The position numbers and the translations under genes were made by a program. The notes beneath the pieces were generated by a model. It searched no databases. It worked only from the letters and a program-made list of their open reading frames with translations, and had not been told where the DNA came from. DNA of 64,000 nt from Mycobacterium simulans (GTDB lineage Bacteria; Actinomycetota; Actinomycetes; Mycobacteriales; Mycobacteriaceae): NCBI RefSeq assembly GCF_900232995.1, contig NZ_OCVX01000003.1:481286-545285 (forward strand), in the 5' to 3' direction. Position 1 is the stretch's first letter; each line of letters starts with the position of its first letter. This document shows positions 42,709 to 52,997 of this stretch, piece by piece.

Positions 42709-44052
42709 ATGGACTTCGGTGAGCTACCTCCGGAAATCAATTCAGCCAGACTGTATTCCGGCCCGGGCTCGACTCCGTTAATACAAGCGGCCGCGGCCTG
42801 GCAGCGACTGGCCAACGAACTGAACGCAACGGCTGATTCCTACTCTTCGGTGATTTCCGGGTTAACCGGAGTGGAGTGGCAAGGTTCCGCTTCGCTATCG
42901 ATGGCAGCCGCGGCCGCCCCCTACGTGGCGTGGATGAGAGCTACGGCCGCCCAAGCCGAGCAAGCCGCAGCCCAGGCCGTGGCCGCGGCCAACGCCTACG
43001 AGGCGGCATTCGCGGCTACCGTGCCCCCGGCGGCGATCGCGGCCAACCGCAGCACCATGATGTCGCTGGTCCAGACGAACATTTTCGGCCAAAACACGCC
43101 GGCCATCGCGAACAGCGAAGCGGACTACGCGGAAATGTGGGCCCAGGACATCGTCGCCATGGACGGCTACGCAGGTACCTCAGCAGCAGCGTCGGAGTTG
43201 ACGCCGTTCGCTCCGCCACCGGCGACCACCACCGGGGCCGAGCCAGTGAGCGACGCCGCGGCGCCGCTAGCTCAGGCCGCAGCCGCACCAGCAGCCGCTG
43301 CCGCAGCCGCAGCCGCAGCCGCACCAGCTGAAACAAGCGTTCTACCCACGCTGCAATCGTTCCTACCCCCGCCCTTCAACGCCATCCCGAACCCCTTCGA
43401 GGATCTTGACGTTCTTGTGCTTGGAGCCGTGGTAGTCGCGGCAGGTGCCTTAGCCGTATCGGGAGCGCAGCTGGGCGAGGTCTATCGGCACGACGTCATC
43501 GACGAGTACGACAAGGAAGTGGAACTGGGAGCGATGCCCGGTTCGGCAGGGGAAGAGTCGACGTCCCAAGGCGGGGGAAGGCTGACGACCCCGGTTCAGC
43601 CGCCGATCGCCGCGCTGTCCGGCTATTCGTCCAACGTCGGCGGGCTATCCGTGCCCCAGAGCTGGCATCTGCCGCCGGCGGTGCGCCAAGTCGCGGCGAT
43701 GTTCCCCGGCGCAACCCCGATGTACCTGACGGGCGGCGCGGACGGCTCCTACGCGGGGGTGGCGGCGGCAGGTTTGGCCGGGACCAGCCTGGCAGGTCTT
43801 GCGGCGCGGGGCGGCGCCTCCCCGACGACGCCTGCTGCCGCTGCACCGGCAGCGGGCGGATCGGGGGGCGGCGCGGCAGCCGCCCGGCCTGCCGCGAACG
43901 CACCCGCGGTCCCGGCTGCGGCCACCGCAGCGCAGTTTCCGGGCCTACCGTCCGGACTGCCGCCCGGCGTCGTCGCCAACCTTGCCGCAACGCTGGCGGC
44001 GATCCCCGGCGCGACCATCATCGTGGTACCGCCGAACCCGAATCAGCAATAG
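42709..44052 (+). CDS. PPE family protein, SVP subgroup
   Basis: ATG 42709 ([20 protein letters not shown]) is the standard PPE start; a GTG 21 bp upstream is less likely. The 447-residue protein has a full PPE domain (about residues 1-175) with the WxG motif in [12 protein letters not shown] and [20 protein letters not shown]. An Ala-rich linker follows, then a hydrophobic segment, [19 protein letters not shown]. The SVP signature [15 protein letters not shown] is near residue 310, and the tail is Ala/Gly/Pro-rich. PPE proteins normally pair with a PE protein and leave through an ESX system. No PE gene is adjacent. It sits exactly where gene order switches orientation relative to H37Rv. Confidence 0.92.
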   Translation: MDFGELPPEINSARLYSGPGSTPLIQAAAAWQRLANELNATADSYSSVISGLTGVEWQGSASLSMAAAAAPYVAWMRATAAQAEQAAAQAVAAANAYEAAFAATVPPAAIAANRSTMMSLVQTNIFGQNTPAIANSEADYAEMWAQDIVAMDGYAGTSAAASELTPFAPPPATTTGAEPVSDAAAPLAQAAAAPAAAAAAAAAAAPAETSVLPTLQSFLPPPFNAIPNPFEDLDVLVLGAVVVAAGALAVSGAQLGEVYRHDVIDEYDKEVELGAMPGSAGEESTSQGGGRLTTPVQPPIAALSGYSSNVGGLSVPQSWHLPPAVRQVAAMFPGATPMYLTGGADGSYAGVAAAGLAGTSLAGLAARGGASPTTPAAAAPAAGGSGGGAAAARPAANAPAVPAAATAAQFPGLPSGLPPGVVANLAATLAAIPGATIIVVPPNPNQQ

Positions 44053-44061
44053 CGGCCAACG

Positions 44062-46082
<2,021 letters not shown>

Positions 46083-46113
46083 CTACCCTACCCAGCGGTT
46101 AACGAGGAGTGTC

Positions 46114-46749
46114 ATGAAAACGGGTGAGAACGCCCCGAGCGTGGCGGTGTTGCTGTTTGGTGACGCCTGCACGCCGCGGCCGTTGATCGGTTTGCCGGCA
46201 CATCGAGACGACCCGGACAGCGCTATTGGCCCCTACCGTCGTGTGGTGGTGGTCGGTTGCGACACGGACCTGGCGACGATGCTGACCCGGCTGCTGCGAG
46301 CGGATCGACTCGACGTCGAGGTGGCTTATGCGCCGTGTCGGCGCACCGCCGCTACCCGGGTCTACCGGTTGCCGGCCGGGCGCCGCGCTGCGCGGCGCGC
46401 GCGGCGTGGCGTCGCGCAGCGCGTACCGCTGATCCGCGACGAGACCGGGTCGGTGATCGTGGGTCGGGCACGGTGGCTGCCGGCCGGTGACCAGCCCGCG
46501 ATCCGCGGGGAGGCGGTCGTTGACGACACCGTCCTGTTCGATGGTGAAGTTGCCGGGGTGTGCATCGAGCCGACGCTGGCTGTCCCTGGCCTGCGAGCCC
46601 GCGTCAACGGCGGCCGGTGGACTAGCGGGCGCGCCGCCCAGCTGGGCACCACCGGTGCCGCGGTGCTACGTGACGGCCTCCTCGCACCCCGCACAGCGCG
46701 CCGATCGACGTTCTACCGCAACGTCGAGGGCTGGCTGCTGGTCCGGTAG
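46114..46749 (+). CDS. Conserved mycobacterial protein of unknown function
   Basis: ATG 46114 follows GAGGAG and opens a 211-residue protein (MKTGENAPSVAVLLFGDACT). YRRVVVVGCDTDLATMLTRL resembles a nucleotide-binding-type strand-loop-helix. An Arg-rich stretch (AGRRAARRARRGVAQR, about residues 88-103) follows, then a beta-rich C-terminal half ending ARRSTFYRNVEGWLLVR. No family function is recognised. It lies 11 bp before the M50-type peptidase gene in the same direction, matching the Rv0358-Rv0359 order, and both may be co-expressed. Confidence 0.78.
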   Translation: MKTGENAPSVAVLLFGDACTPRPLIGLPAHRDDPDSAIGPYRRVVVVGCDTDLATMLTRLLRADRLDVEVAYAPCRRTAATRVYRLPAGRRAARRARRGVAQRVPLIRDETGSVIVGRARWLPAGDQPAIRGEAVVDDTVLFDGEVAGVCIEPTLAVPGLRARVNGGRWTSGRAAQLGTTGAAVLRDGLLAPRTARRSTFYRNVEGWLLVR

Positions 46750-46760
46750 GTTTTCGAGAG

Positions 46761-47540
46761 GTGAGAGAAAGGGGTGCGCGCGAGTCGGTGCGACCCAGCC
46801 CGATCTTTCTGGGCCTGGTCGTATTAACGGCAGTCGGGGGCGCGCTGGCTTGGGTGGCTGGCGCGAGCGTGCGGCCCCTGGCCTATGCCGGGGTGTTCAC
46901 CTTCGTGATCGCGGGCTGGCTGGTGTCGCTGTGCCTGCATGAGTTCGGGCACGCGTTCACCGCGTGGCGCTTCGGCGACCACGATGTCGCAGTGCGCGGC
47001 TATCTGACGCTGGACCCGCGGCGCTATAGCCATCCGATGCTTTCGCTCGGAGTGCCGATGTTGTTCATCGCGCTGGGCGGGATAGGCCTGCCCGGCGGCG
47101 CGGTATACGTGCGGACGTGGTTCATGTCGGCTACCCGCCGAACCCTGGTCAGTTTGGCCGGAGCGACGATCAATCTGCTGCTGGCGGTGCTGCTGCTGGT
47201 GGCCACCCGGTTGCTGTACGACCCGGCGCACGCGGTCTTGTGGGCTGGCGTGGCCTTCCTGGGGTTCCTTCAGCTCACCGCGGTGGTGTTGAACCTGCTC
47301 CCGATCCCGGGTCTCGACGGCTACGACGCGCTAGAGCCCCATCTGAGTCCTGAGACGCAGCGCGCGCTGGCACCGGCAAAGCAGTTCGGCATGATTTTTC
47401 TGCTGTTCCTGTTCTTGGCACCCGCACTTAGCCGCTGGTTCTTCGGGATTGTGTATTCGCTATTTGAGCTGTCGGGCGTTCCGCACTGGCTGGCGTCCGC
47501 GGGTAGCCCCCTTACCCGCTTCTGGAGCATCTGGTTCTGA
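46761..47540 (+). CDS. M50-type membrane metallopeptidase (site-2 protease-like)
   Basis: GTG 46761 (MRERGARESVRPSPIFLGL) opens a 259-residue polytopic membrane protein with about six helices. The zinc motif HEFGH lies in WLVSLCLHEFGHAFTAWRFG near residues 55-75. The second M50 signature, NLLPIPGLDGYDALEPHL, which supplies the Asp ligand, is near residues 180-197. This arrangement is that of SpoIVFB/Rv0359-type intramembrane proteases with no PDZ domain. The substrate is unknown. A sharp inverted repeat and the cation-efflux gene follow. Confidence 0.86.
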   Translation: MRERGARESVRPSPIFLGLVVLTAVGGALAWVAGASVRPLAYAGVFTFVIAGWLVSLCLHEFGHAFTAWRFGDHDVAVRGYLTLDPRRYSHPMLSLGVPMLFIALGGIGLPGGAVYVRTWFMSATRRTLVSLAGATINLLLAVLLLVATRLLYDPAHAVLWAGVAFLGFLQLTAVVLNLLPIPGLDGYDALEPHLSPETQRALAPAKQFGMIFLLFLFLAPALSRWFFGIVYSLFELSGVPHWLASAGSPLTRFWSIWF

Positions 47541-47552
47541 CCACGCTATTGC

Positions 47553-47578
47553 AATATATGCGATAACACGCATATATT
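47553..47578. promoter_or_regulatory. 10-6-10 inverted repeat, probable ArsR/SmtB-type operator
   Basis: AATATATGCG (47553-47562) and its exact complement CGCATATATT (47569-47578) flank six bases. ATATxTGC..GCATAT arms are typical of ArsR/SmtB metal-sensor operators. The right arm includes TATATT (47573-47578), which could be a -10 box seven bases before the ATG at 47586, so repressor binding would cover the promoter. KmtR of M. tuberculosis is known to repress a CDF exporter gene, which makes a KmtR-like sensor the first candidate (inference). Confidence 0.75.
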
Positions 47579-47585
47579 ACTCGCG

Positions 47586-48485
47586 ATGGGCGCCGGTCAC
47601 AGTCACACACCCGCCGAGGCGGACGCGTCTCGGATGATTCCGCGGATGATCATTGCCGCGGGGATTCTGGCGACGTTCTTCGTCGTCGAACTGACCACCT
47701 CGTTGCTGATCAATTCGATTGCGCTGCTGGCCGACGCCGGGCACATGCTCACCGACGTGGTTGCCGTGTTCATGGGGCTGGCCGCCGTCGTACTGGCCAG
47801 GCGGGGCAGCTCGTCGCCCGACCGCACGTACGGCTGGCATCGCGCCGAGGTGTTCACCGCGGTGGCCAACGCGGTGCTGCTGGTCGGGGTCTCGGTGTTC
47901 ATCCTTTTCGAAGCGATCGACCGGCTCAGCGATGCGCCGTCGATCCCCGGCGTGCCGATGGTCGTGGTGGCCCTGGCCGGCCTGTCCGCCAACCTCGTGG
48001 TAGCCCTCCTGCTGCGCTCGCACGCCGAGGGCAGCCTTGCGGTCAAGGGCGCCTACATGGAAGTCGTCGCCGATACCGTCGGCAGCTTAGGCGTGTTGAT
48101 CGCCGGTGTGGTGACCATCACGACACACTGGCCCTACGCCGACGTGGTGGTGGCCGTGCTGGTCGCGCTCTGGGTGCTGCCCCGGGCCATCTTGCTGGCC
48201 CGCGCCGCGCTGCGGATCCTTTCCGAGTCGTCGCCGAGCCACATCAACGTGGCTGAGCTGCGTTCGGCGTTGCACGCCGTTCCCGGCGTGACCGACGTGC
48301 ACGACCTGCATGTGTGGACGCTGTCACCGGGCAAAGACATCGTCACCGCGCACCTGACCAGTGACGGCGACTCCGCCAGGGTGCTACAGGACGCGCGCGC
48401 GGTGCTGCACGCACATGGCCTGGATCACGCCACCGTGCAGGTCGATTCCGCGGACGGCGACGCCCACTGTTCGGAAGCGTTCTAG
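47586..48485 (+). CDS. Cation diffusion facilitator (CDF) metal exporter
   Basis: The 299-residue protein starts MGAGHSHTPAEADASRMIPR, with a short His-containing N terminus. It has six helices: the first pair carries the metal-site motif NSIALLADAGHMLTDVVAVF (DxxxD type), and the fifth carries VKGAYMEVVADTVGSLGVL (ExxxD in place of the common HxxxD). A cytosolic domain follows with HINVAELRSALHAVPGVTDV and HDLHVWTLSPGKDIVTAHL. This fits proton-driven efflux of zinc, cobalt or similar ions. There is no Shine-Dalgarno; the ATG lies just after a palindromic operator/promoter and the mRNA is probably leaderless. The nearest H37Rv analogue I recall, Rv2025c, lies elsewhere in that genome. Confidence 0.88.
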   Translation: MGAGHSHTPAEADASRMIPRMIIAAGILATFFVVELTTSLLINSIALLADAGHMLTDVVAVFMGLAAVVLARRGSSSPDRTYGWHRAEVFTAVANAVLLVGVSVFILFEAIDRLSDAPSIPGVPMVVVALAGLSANLVVALLLRSHAEGSLAVKGAYMEVVADTVGSLGVLIAGVVTITTHWPYADVVVAVLVALWVLPRAILLARAALRILSESSPSHINVAELRSALHAVPGVTDVHDLHVWTLSPGKDIVTAHLTSDGDSARVLQDARAVLHAHGLDHATVQVDSADGDAHCSEAF

Positions 48486-48490
48486 AGCCC

Positions 48491-48904
48491 TTAAAGACCC
48501 AAAGCTGGGCGAGCTGCCGGGTCGCAATCGTCGAGCAGATCCAGGCAGCGTCCCACCTCATCGGTCTCGCCGATAGCGTCGGCCGCACGCGCCAGCGCGG
48601 CAACACAGCGCAAGAAACCCCGGTTCGGTTCGTGGGAATACGGCACCGGTCCAAACCCCCGCCACCCGTTGCGGCGCAGTTGGTCCAGCCCGCGGTGATA
48701 ACCGGTACGGGCATATGCATAGGCCGTGATGGCCTTGTCGTCAGCTAGCGCCTCTTCGGCGAGTGCCGCCCAGGCCACCGACGCCGCCGGATGCGCGGCG
48801 GCGACGATGCTCGGGTTTTTGTTGGCGAGCAGCTCCGCTTCGGCGTCGCTGTCGCCAGGCAGCAGGATCGGATCAGGTCCCAGGAGGTCACCCATCTGCG
48901 TCAT
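48491..48904 (-). CDS. DUF3151 protein
   Basis: The 137-residue soluble protein (MTQMGDLLGPDPILLPGDSD) matches DUF3151, a family restricted to actinobacteria: ANKNPSIVAAAHPAASVAWA, TAYAYARTGYHRGLDQLRRN, GWRGFGPVPYSHEPNRGFLR and ETDEVGRCLDLLDDCDP. The helical repeats resemble a TPR-like bundle, but the function is unknown. It is convergent with the CDF gene (5 bp between stops) and divergent from the Rv0361-like gene. It corresponds to Rv0360c. Confidence 0.85.
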   Translation of the reverse strand: MTQMGDLLGPDPILLPGDSDAEAELLANKNPSIVAAAHPAASVAWAALAEEALADDKAITAYAYARTGYHRGLDQLRRNGWRGFGPVPYSHEPNRGFLRCVAALARAADAIGETDEVGRCLDLLDDCDPAARPALGL

Positions 48905-48957
48905 GGGCTCTATTGTGCCGTTCCGCGCAGCGGCTGTGCGGTCGCTAAGCTCGCCTC

Positions 48958-49785
48958 ATGCCTAACGCACCCGAGCCCGACCGCGAGGGCACCGAATCCA
49001 CGGGCGAACCGGACGACGAGCAGACGACGGACCCCGGCACAGACGCTCCGTTGATTCCGCCGGACTCGGAAACCGAGACCGTGGTGATCAGCAAACCCGA
49101 TGCGCAGAGCGATCCCGAGCCCGTCAATCCGGAGGGGCCGCGCGAACGCCGCTTCACCGCGCCGGGCTTCGACGCAAAAGAGACCCAGATCATCGCCACG
49201 GCCCCGGAGGCCGCCACCGAAGTGTTCCAAACCCACCCGGCGCCCGGTGGTCCACCACCACCGCCGCCCGGAATGCCTCCGAAAACAGCTGTGCCACAAT
49301 CGATCCCACCACGAGGCGGGATGAAGCCGCCGACCTCCAGGCAACATAAGTGGGGCTGGGTACTGGCGATCGTGGTGATCGTCTTGGCGTTGGCGGCGAT
49401 CGCCATCCTGGGAACCGTCCTGCTGACCCGCACCAAGCATTCGAAGGTTTCGCAGGAAGACCAGGTGCGTCACACCATCCAGAGCTTTGACATCGCGATC
49501 CAGACCGGCGACCTGACCGCGCTGCGCAGCATCACCTGCGGCACCACCCGCGATGGCTACGTGGAGTACGACGAAAAGGCCTGGGCCGAAACCTATAGCC
49601 GGGTTTCGGCGGCCAAGCAGTATCCGGTCATCGCCAGCATCGATCAGATCGTCGTCAACGGCCAGCACGCCGAGGCCAACATCACCACGTTCATGGCCTT
49701 CGATCCACAGGTTCGCTCGACACGCAGCCTTGACCTGCAGTTCCGCGACGATCAGTGGAAGATCTGCCAAGCCCCCAGCAACTAG
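48958..49785 (+). CDS. Single-pass membrane protein with Pro-rich cytosolic tail (Rv0361-like)
   Basis: ATG 48958 opens a 275-residue protein. Residues 1-125 are acidic and Pro-rich (EPDREGTESTGEPDDEQTTD, then PGGPPPPPPGMPPKTAVPQS) and probably disordered in the cytosol. One transmembrane helix follows at about residues 134-157 (WGWVLAIVVIVLALAAIAIL). The outside domain of about 115 residues (SQEDQVRHTIQSFDIAIQTG ... QFRDDQWKICQAPSN) looks NTF2-like (DUF4878 type). Such Rv0361-type proteins may be cell-envelope accessory factors; the role is unknown. Its stop codon directly abuts the fba stop, with no mgtE gene between. Confidence 0.83.
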   Translation: MPNAPEPDREGTESTGEPDDEQTTDPGTDAPLIPPDSETETVVISKPDAQSDPEPVNPEGPRERRFTAPGFDAKETQIIATAPEAATEVFQTHPAPGGPPPPPPGMPPKTAVPQSIPPRGGMKPPTSRQHKWGWVLAIVVIVLALAAIAILGTVLLTRTKHSKVSQEDQVRHTIQSFDIAIQTGDLTALRSITCGTTRDGYVEYDEKAWAETYSRVSAAKQYPVIASIDQIVVNGQHAEANITTFMAFDPQVRSTRSLDLQFRDDQWKICQAPSN

Positions 49786-50820
49786 CTAACCGCTCAGGGA
49801 CTTGCCCGCGCAGTGCAGGTCGTTGCAGGCTTCGATAACCCGTTCGGTCATGGAGGCTTCGGCCTTCTTGAGATAGCTGCGCGGGTCGTAGACCTTCTTG
49901 ACGCCCACTTCACCGTCGACCTTGAGCACCCCGTCGTAGTTGCTGAACATGTGTCCGGCGATCGGGCGGGTGAACGCGTACTGGGTGTCGGTGTCGACGT
50001 TCATCTTCACGACGCCGTAGCGCAGCGCCTCCTCGATCTCCGACTTCTCCGAGCCTGAGCCGCCGTGGAAGACAAAGTCGAAGGGTTTCGCGTCATCCGA
50101 TAGGCCGAGCTTGGCCGCGGCAACCTTCTGCCCCTGGGCAAGGATGTCGGGGCGCAGCTTGACGTTGCCGGGCTTGTAGACGCCGTGCACGTTGCCGAAC
50201 GTCGCGGCCAGCAGGTACTTGCCGTGCTCACCGGCGCCCAGCGCCTCGATGGTCTTCTCGAAGTCATCCGGGGTGGTGTAGAGCTTGTCGTTGATCTCGT
50301 TGGCGACGCCGTCCTCTTCGCCGCCGACCACGCCGATCTCGATCTCCAAGACGATCTTGGCGGCGGCCGCCGCCTTGAGCAGCTCCTGCGCGATCACCAG
50401 GTTCTCGTCGATCGGCACCGCCGAGCCGTCCCACATGTGCGACTGGAACAGCGGGTTCTTGCCCTTTGACACCCTTTCCGACGAGATCGCCAGCAATGGC
50501 CGTACGTAGCCGTCGAGCTTGTCTTTGGGGCAGTGGTCGGTATGCAGCGCGACGTTGATCGGGTACTTGGCCGCGATGATGTGGGTGAACTCGGCCAGCG
50601 CTACGGCACCGGTCACCATGTCCTTGACTCCCAGGCCGGAGCCGAATTCGGCACCACCGGTGGAGAACTGAATGATGCCGTCGCTGCCGGCGTCAGCAAA
50701 GCCCTTGATGGCGGCATTAATCGTTTCCGAGGAGGTGCAGTTGATGGCCGGAAAGGCGTACGAGTTGGCCTTGGCACGTCCCAGCATCTCGGCGTAGACC
50801 TCGGGTGTTGCGATGGGCAT
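49786..50820 (-). CDS. fba: Class II fructose-bisphosphate aldolase Fba
   Basis: Fba cleaves fructose-1,6-bisphosphate in glycolysis and runs in reverse in gluconeogenesis. The 344-residue protein starts MPIATPEVYAEMLGRAKANS. Zinc ligands are in VALHTDHCPKDKLDGYVRPL (HxDHC), EIEIGVVGGEEDGV, LLAATFGNVHGVY, FVFHGGSGSEKSEIEEALRY, and a substrate-binding block, VVKMNVDTDTQYAFT. The length matches Rv0363c. The ATG at 50820 follows AGGAG. It diverges from the DedA-type gene over 61 bp. Confidence 0.97.
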   Translation of the reverse strand: MPIATPEVYAEMLGRAKANSYAFPAINCTSSETINAAIKGFADAGSDGIIQFSTGGAEFGSGLGVKDMVTGAVALAEFTHIIAAKYPINVALHTDHCPKDKLDGYVRPLLAISSERVSKGKNPLFQSHMWDGSAVPIDENLVIAQELLKAAAAAKIVLEIEIGVVGGEEDGVANEINDKLYTTPDDFEKTIEALGAGEHGKYLLAATFGNVHGVYKPGNVKLRPDILAQGQKVAAAKLGLSDDAKPFDFVFHGGSGSEKSEIEEALRYGVVKMNVDTDTQYAFTRPIAGHMFSNYDGVLKVDGEVGVKKVYDPRSYLKKAEASMTERVIEACNDLHCAGKSLSG

Positions 50821-50881
50821 GAAACTCTCCTCCTGACGGCTGGGTCACATCAGTATTACAACGCCGGTATGTTGAAGCGTC

Positions 50882-51562
50882 ATGAGCACCGCGGTGGTGG
50901 CCCTAGGGGACATCCTCGACCCGATGTACTGGCTGGGCGCCGACGGCGTTTTCGGCTCCGCGGTACTGCCCGGGATCCTGATCATCGTCTTCATCGAGAC
51001 CGGCTTGCTGTTTCCGCTGCTACCGGGCGAGTCACTGTTGTTCACCGGGGGTTTGCTGGCCGCGCACCCCAATCCGCCGGCCAGCATTTGGGTACTGGCG
51101 CCCGCCGTCGCGGTGGTTGCGGTGGCGGGCGACCAAACCGCGTACTTCATCGGACGCCGTATCGGGCCGGCGCTGTTCAAGAAGGAAGACTCGCGCTTCT
51201 TCAAGAAGCGTTACGTGACCGAGTCGCATGCGTTTTTTGAGAAGTACGGGTCAAAGGCGATCATTCTGGCCCGGTTCATACCGTTCGTGCGGACGTTTAC
51301 CCCGGTGGTCGCTGGGGTGTCCTACATGCGCTATCCGGTGTTTCTGGGGTTCGACATCGTCGGCGGTATCGCCTGGGGGGCGGGTGCGACGCTGGCGGGT
51401 TACTTTCTGGGCAATGTGCCGTTCGTACACCAGCACCTGGAAAAGATCATCCTGGCCATCGTGTTCCTATCGATTCTGCCGGCGCTGATCGCGGCCTGGC
51501 GGGGCTACCGGGCGCGACGACGCGCTGCCGGGAGCGCGTCCGAGCCCGCCCTACCCGACTGA
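50882..51562 (+). CDS. DedA family membrane protein
   Basis: The 226-residue protein (MSTAVVALGDILDPMYWLGA) is a DedA/VTT-type membrane protein. It has GILIIVFIETGLLFPLLPGE near residues 31-50, the reentrant-loop motif GESLLFTGGLLA, then KYGSKAIILARFIPFVRTFT and PVVAGVSYMRYPVFLGFDIV, with the family Arg residues in ARFIPFVRTF. Two or three hydrophobic helices lie near the C terminus. DedA proteins are needed for lipid-carrier recycling and membrane homeostasis in bacteria; the precise substrate here is not shown. It corresponds to Rv0364 and is convergent with the GH76 gene, with one base between the stops. Confidence 0.9.
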   Translation: MSTAVVALGDILDPMYWLGADGVFGSAVLPGILIIVFIETGLLFPLLPGESLLFTGGLLAAHPNPPASIWVLAPAVAVVAVAGDQTAYFIGRRIGPALFKKEDSRFFKKRYVTESHAFFEKYGSKAIILARFIPFVRTFTPVVAGVSYMRYPVFLGFDIVGGIAWGAGATLAGYFLGNVPFVHQHLEKIILAIVFLSILPALIAAWRGYRARRRAAGSASEPALPD

Positions 51563-51563
51563 G

Positions 51564-52661
51564 TCAGGAAACCGCGTGCGCGGCCTCCATCAGCATCCAT
51601 CCGGAAAGCTGTACCGAGAGATCCCGCTCGGCGATTTCGGAGCTCATCACCGCGCCCTCGACGAACTCCGCCTGCTTGCCGGCCGCGGTGGGCAGTTCGG
51701 CGTCGCGGTCCCAGAACGCTCCGAAAACCGGTAACCCGTCCAGCGTTTGCCGGTAGTCCCACGCCGACTTGGCGCTAGCCAGCACTATTGCGCGGGCCGC
51801 GTCGCGGGTGGTGACGCCGTCGGCGGAGTCACCCGGCAACGTCGTCGCCACCAGCGCGAGGTATCGGGCGATGATGCCCGCGAATAGGCCGCCGTCCCCG
51901 CCGCCGGCGCCCCGCAACACTCCCGAGGGCGCCATGTGTTCGCCGACGGCGGCGACCAGTCGGTGCACGCGCGGAGCGTGCCGGTCGTCATGGGTGCGAG
52001 CGGCGAGTTCGGTTTCCAGTCCGAGCACCACGCCCTGGCAGTAGGTGTATTGCGCGCGGACCAGCGAGCCGGCCTTGATCCCGTCGAACACCAAGTGTGT
52101 GACGGGGTCGATCAGGGTTTCGTCGATCCAGTCAGCCATCTGCTGGGCCCGCCGCATCCGGTCGCCATAGCGGGCCAGGAAGATCGCCGCCGGGCCGTTG
52201 GCGGGCGCGTTGAAGAATTGGTCCTGCTTGCGCCAGGGGATGCCGCCGCCGTCCTCGGGCACCCATGCTTTGACGAACTCATCGGCGAGCTTCGGCAATG
52301 CACGTTTGCGCTCGACGCCCGCTATCCGGGTGGCACGTTCCAGGGCCAGCGCCAACCAGGCCATGTCGTCGTAGTAGTTGTTGATCCAGGAGAAGCTGTT
52401 GCGGACCCGATGGGAGCGGACCTGCCGATTGATCCGGGTGCGCCGTTGCGGCTGCGGGTCCCGCAGTTGCGCATCGACCAAGCAGTCCAGTAGATGCGCC
52501 TGCCACCAGTAATGCCAGGTGCCGAACAGCCGGTCTTTGCGATCCGGAGGATATGCCACGACTCCCAGTTGGGTGCCCGGCAGCACCCAGAGCCGTTTCA
52601 GGTGCCGCTGTGTGCCCGCAGCTTCGGAGCTGGCCGCCCGGTTGGCCCATACCTGATCCAT
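51564..52661 (-). CDS. GH76-type glycoside hydrolase (alpha-1,6-mannanase-like)
   Basis: The 365-residue protein starts MDQVWANRAASSEAAGTQRH. The GH76 active site is visible in FSWINNYYDDMAWLALALER, whose paired Asp residues act in catalysis. It is followed by GGGIPWRKQDQFFNAPANGP, TYCQGVVLGLETELA and GGDGGLFAGIIARYLALVA. The absence of a signal peptide is notable, because the mannan substrates of such enzymes lie in the envelope, so export by another route or an internal substrate is implied. It matches Rv0365c in position and length. Confidence 0.85.
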   Translation of the reverse strand: MDQVWANRAASSEAAGTQRHLKRLWVLPGTQLGVVAYPPDRKDRLFGTWHYWWQAHLLDCLVDAQLRDPQPQRRTRINRQVRSHRVRNSFSWINNYYDDMAWLALALERATRIAGVERKRALPKLADEFVKAWVPEDGGGIPWRKQDQFFNAPANGPAAIFLARYGDRMRRAQQMADWIDETLIDPVTHLVFDGIKAGSLVRAQYTYCQGVVLGLETELAARTHDDRHAPRVHRLVAAVGEHMAPSGVLRGAGGGDGGLFAGIIARYLALVATTLPGDSADGVTTRDAARAIVLASAKSAWDYRQTLDGLPVFGAFWDRDAELPTAAGKQAEFVEGAVMSSEIAERDLSVQLSGWMLMEAAHAVS

Positions 52662-52997
52662 ACCTGCCGATCCTGCCTCATTCGGGGCAGACCAGGTTTT
52701 CTACTTCTCCCTCGATTCCTGAATCAACGTCGCCGGCTCCTCATCCAGCCCGCAACAACCTTGGCAGGACTTGCGGAGCGGACTCGGGACCGGTCGCCCC
52801 GTGGCCCGTTGGCGTGAGCTGGCCTGGTCGACGTGATGGCGAAAGCGCAGCGGCGCCATGGGTGCCGTCGGCTTCTGCAGGTCAACGCCACCTCGAAACC
52901 CGCATCGGGTGTCCCCCGGTGCAGCGACACATGTGACTGTTGTGACGGTGCAGCGTGCCCGATTTATGTTGCGCACCAATAACTCCCGATCACTGAT
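52662..52997. other. 336-bp region without a convincing gene
   Basis: No frame here has the codon bias or homology of a real gene. H37Rv, as I recall, has two small genes (Rv0366c, Rv0367c) between the counterparts of the flanking genes, and they are not recognisable here. The sequence is GC-rich without clear repeats or hairpins. It must contain the promoter for the GH76 gene. Confidence 0.5.

Noticed and set aside
52701..52979. 92-codon minus-strand frame in the gap before the VWA gene
   Set aside because: No homology, poor ribosome binding site and unusual composition. It does not resemble the small genes I recall at this place in H37Rv.
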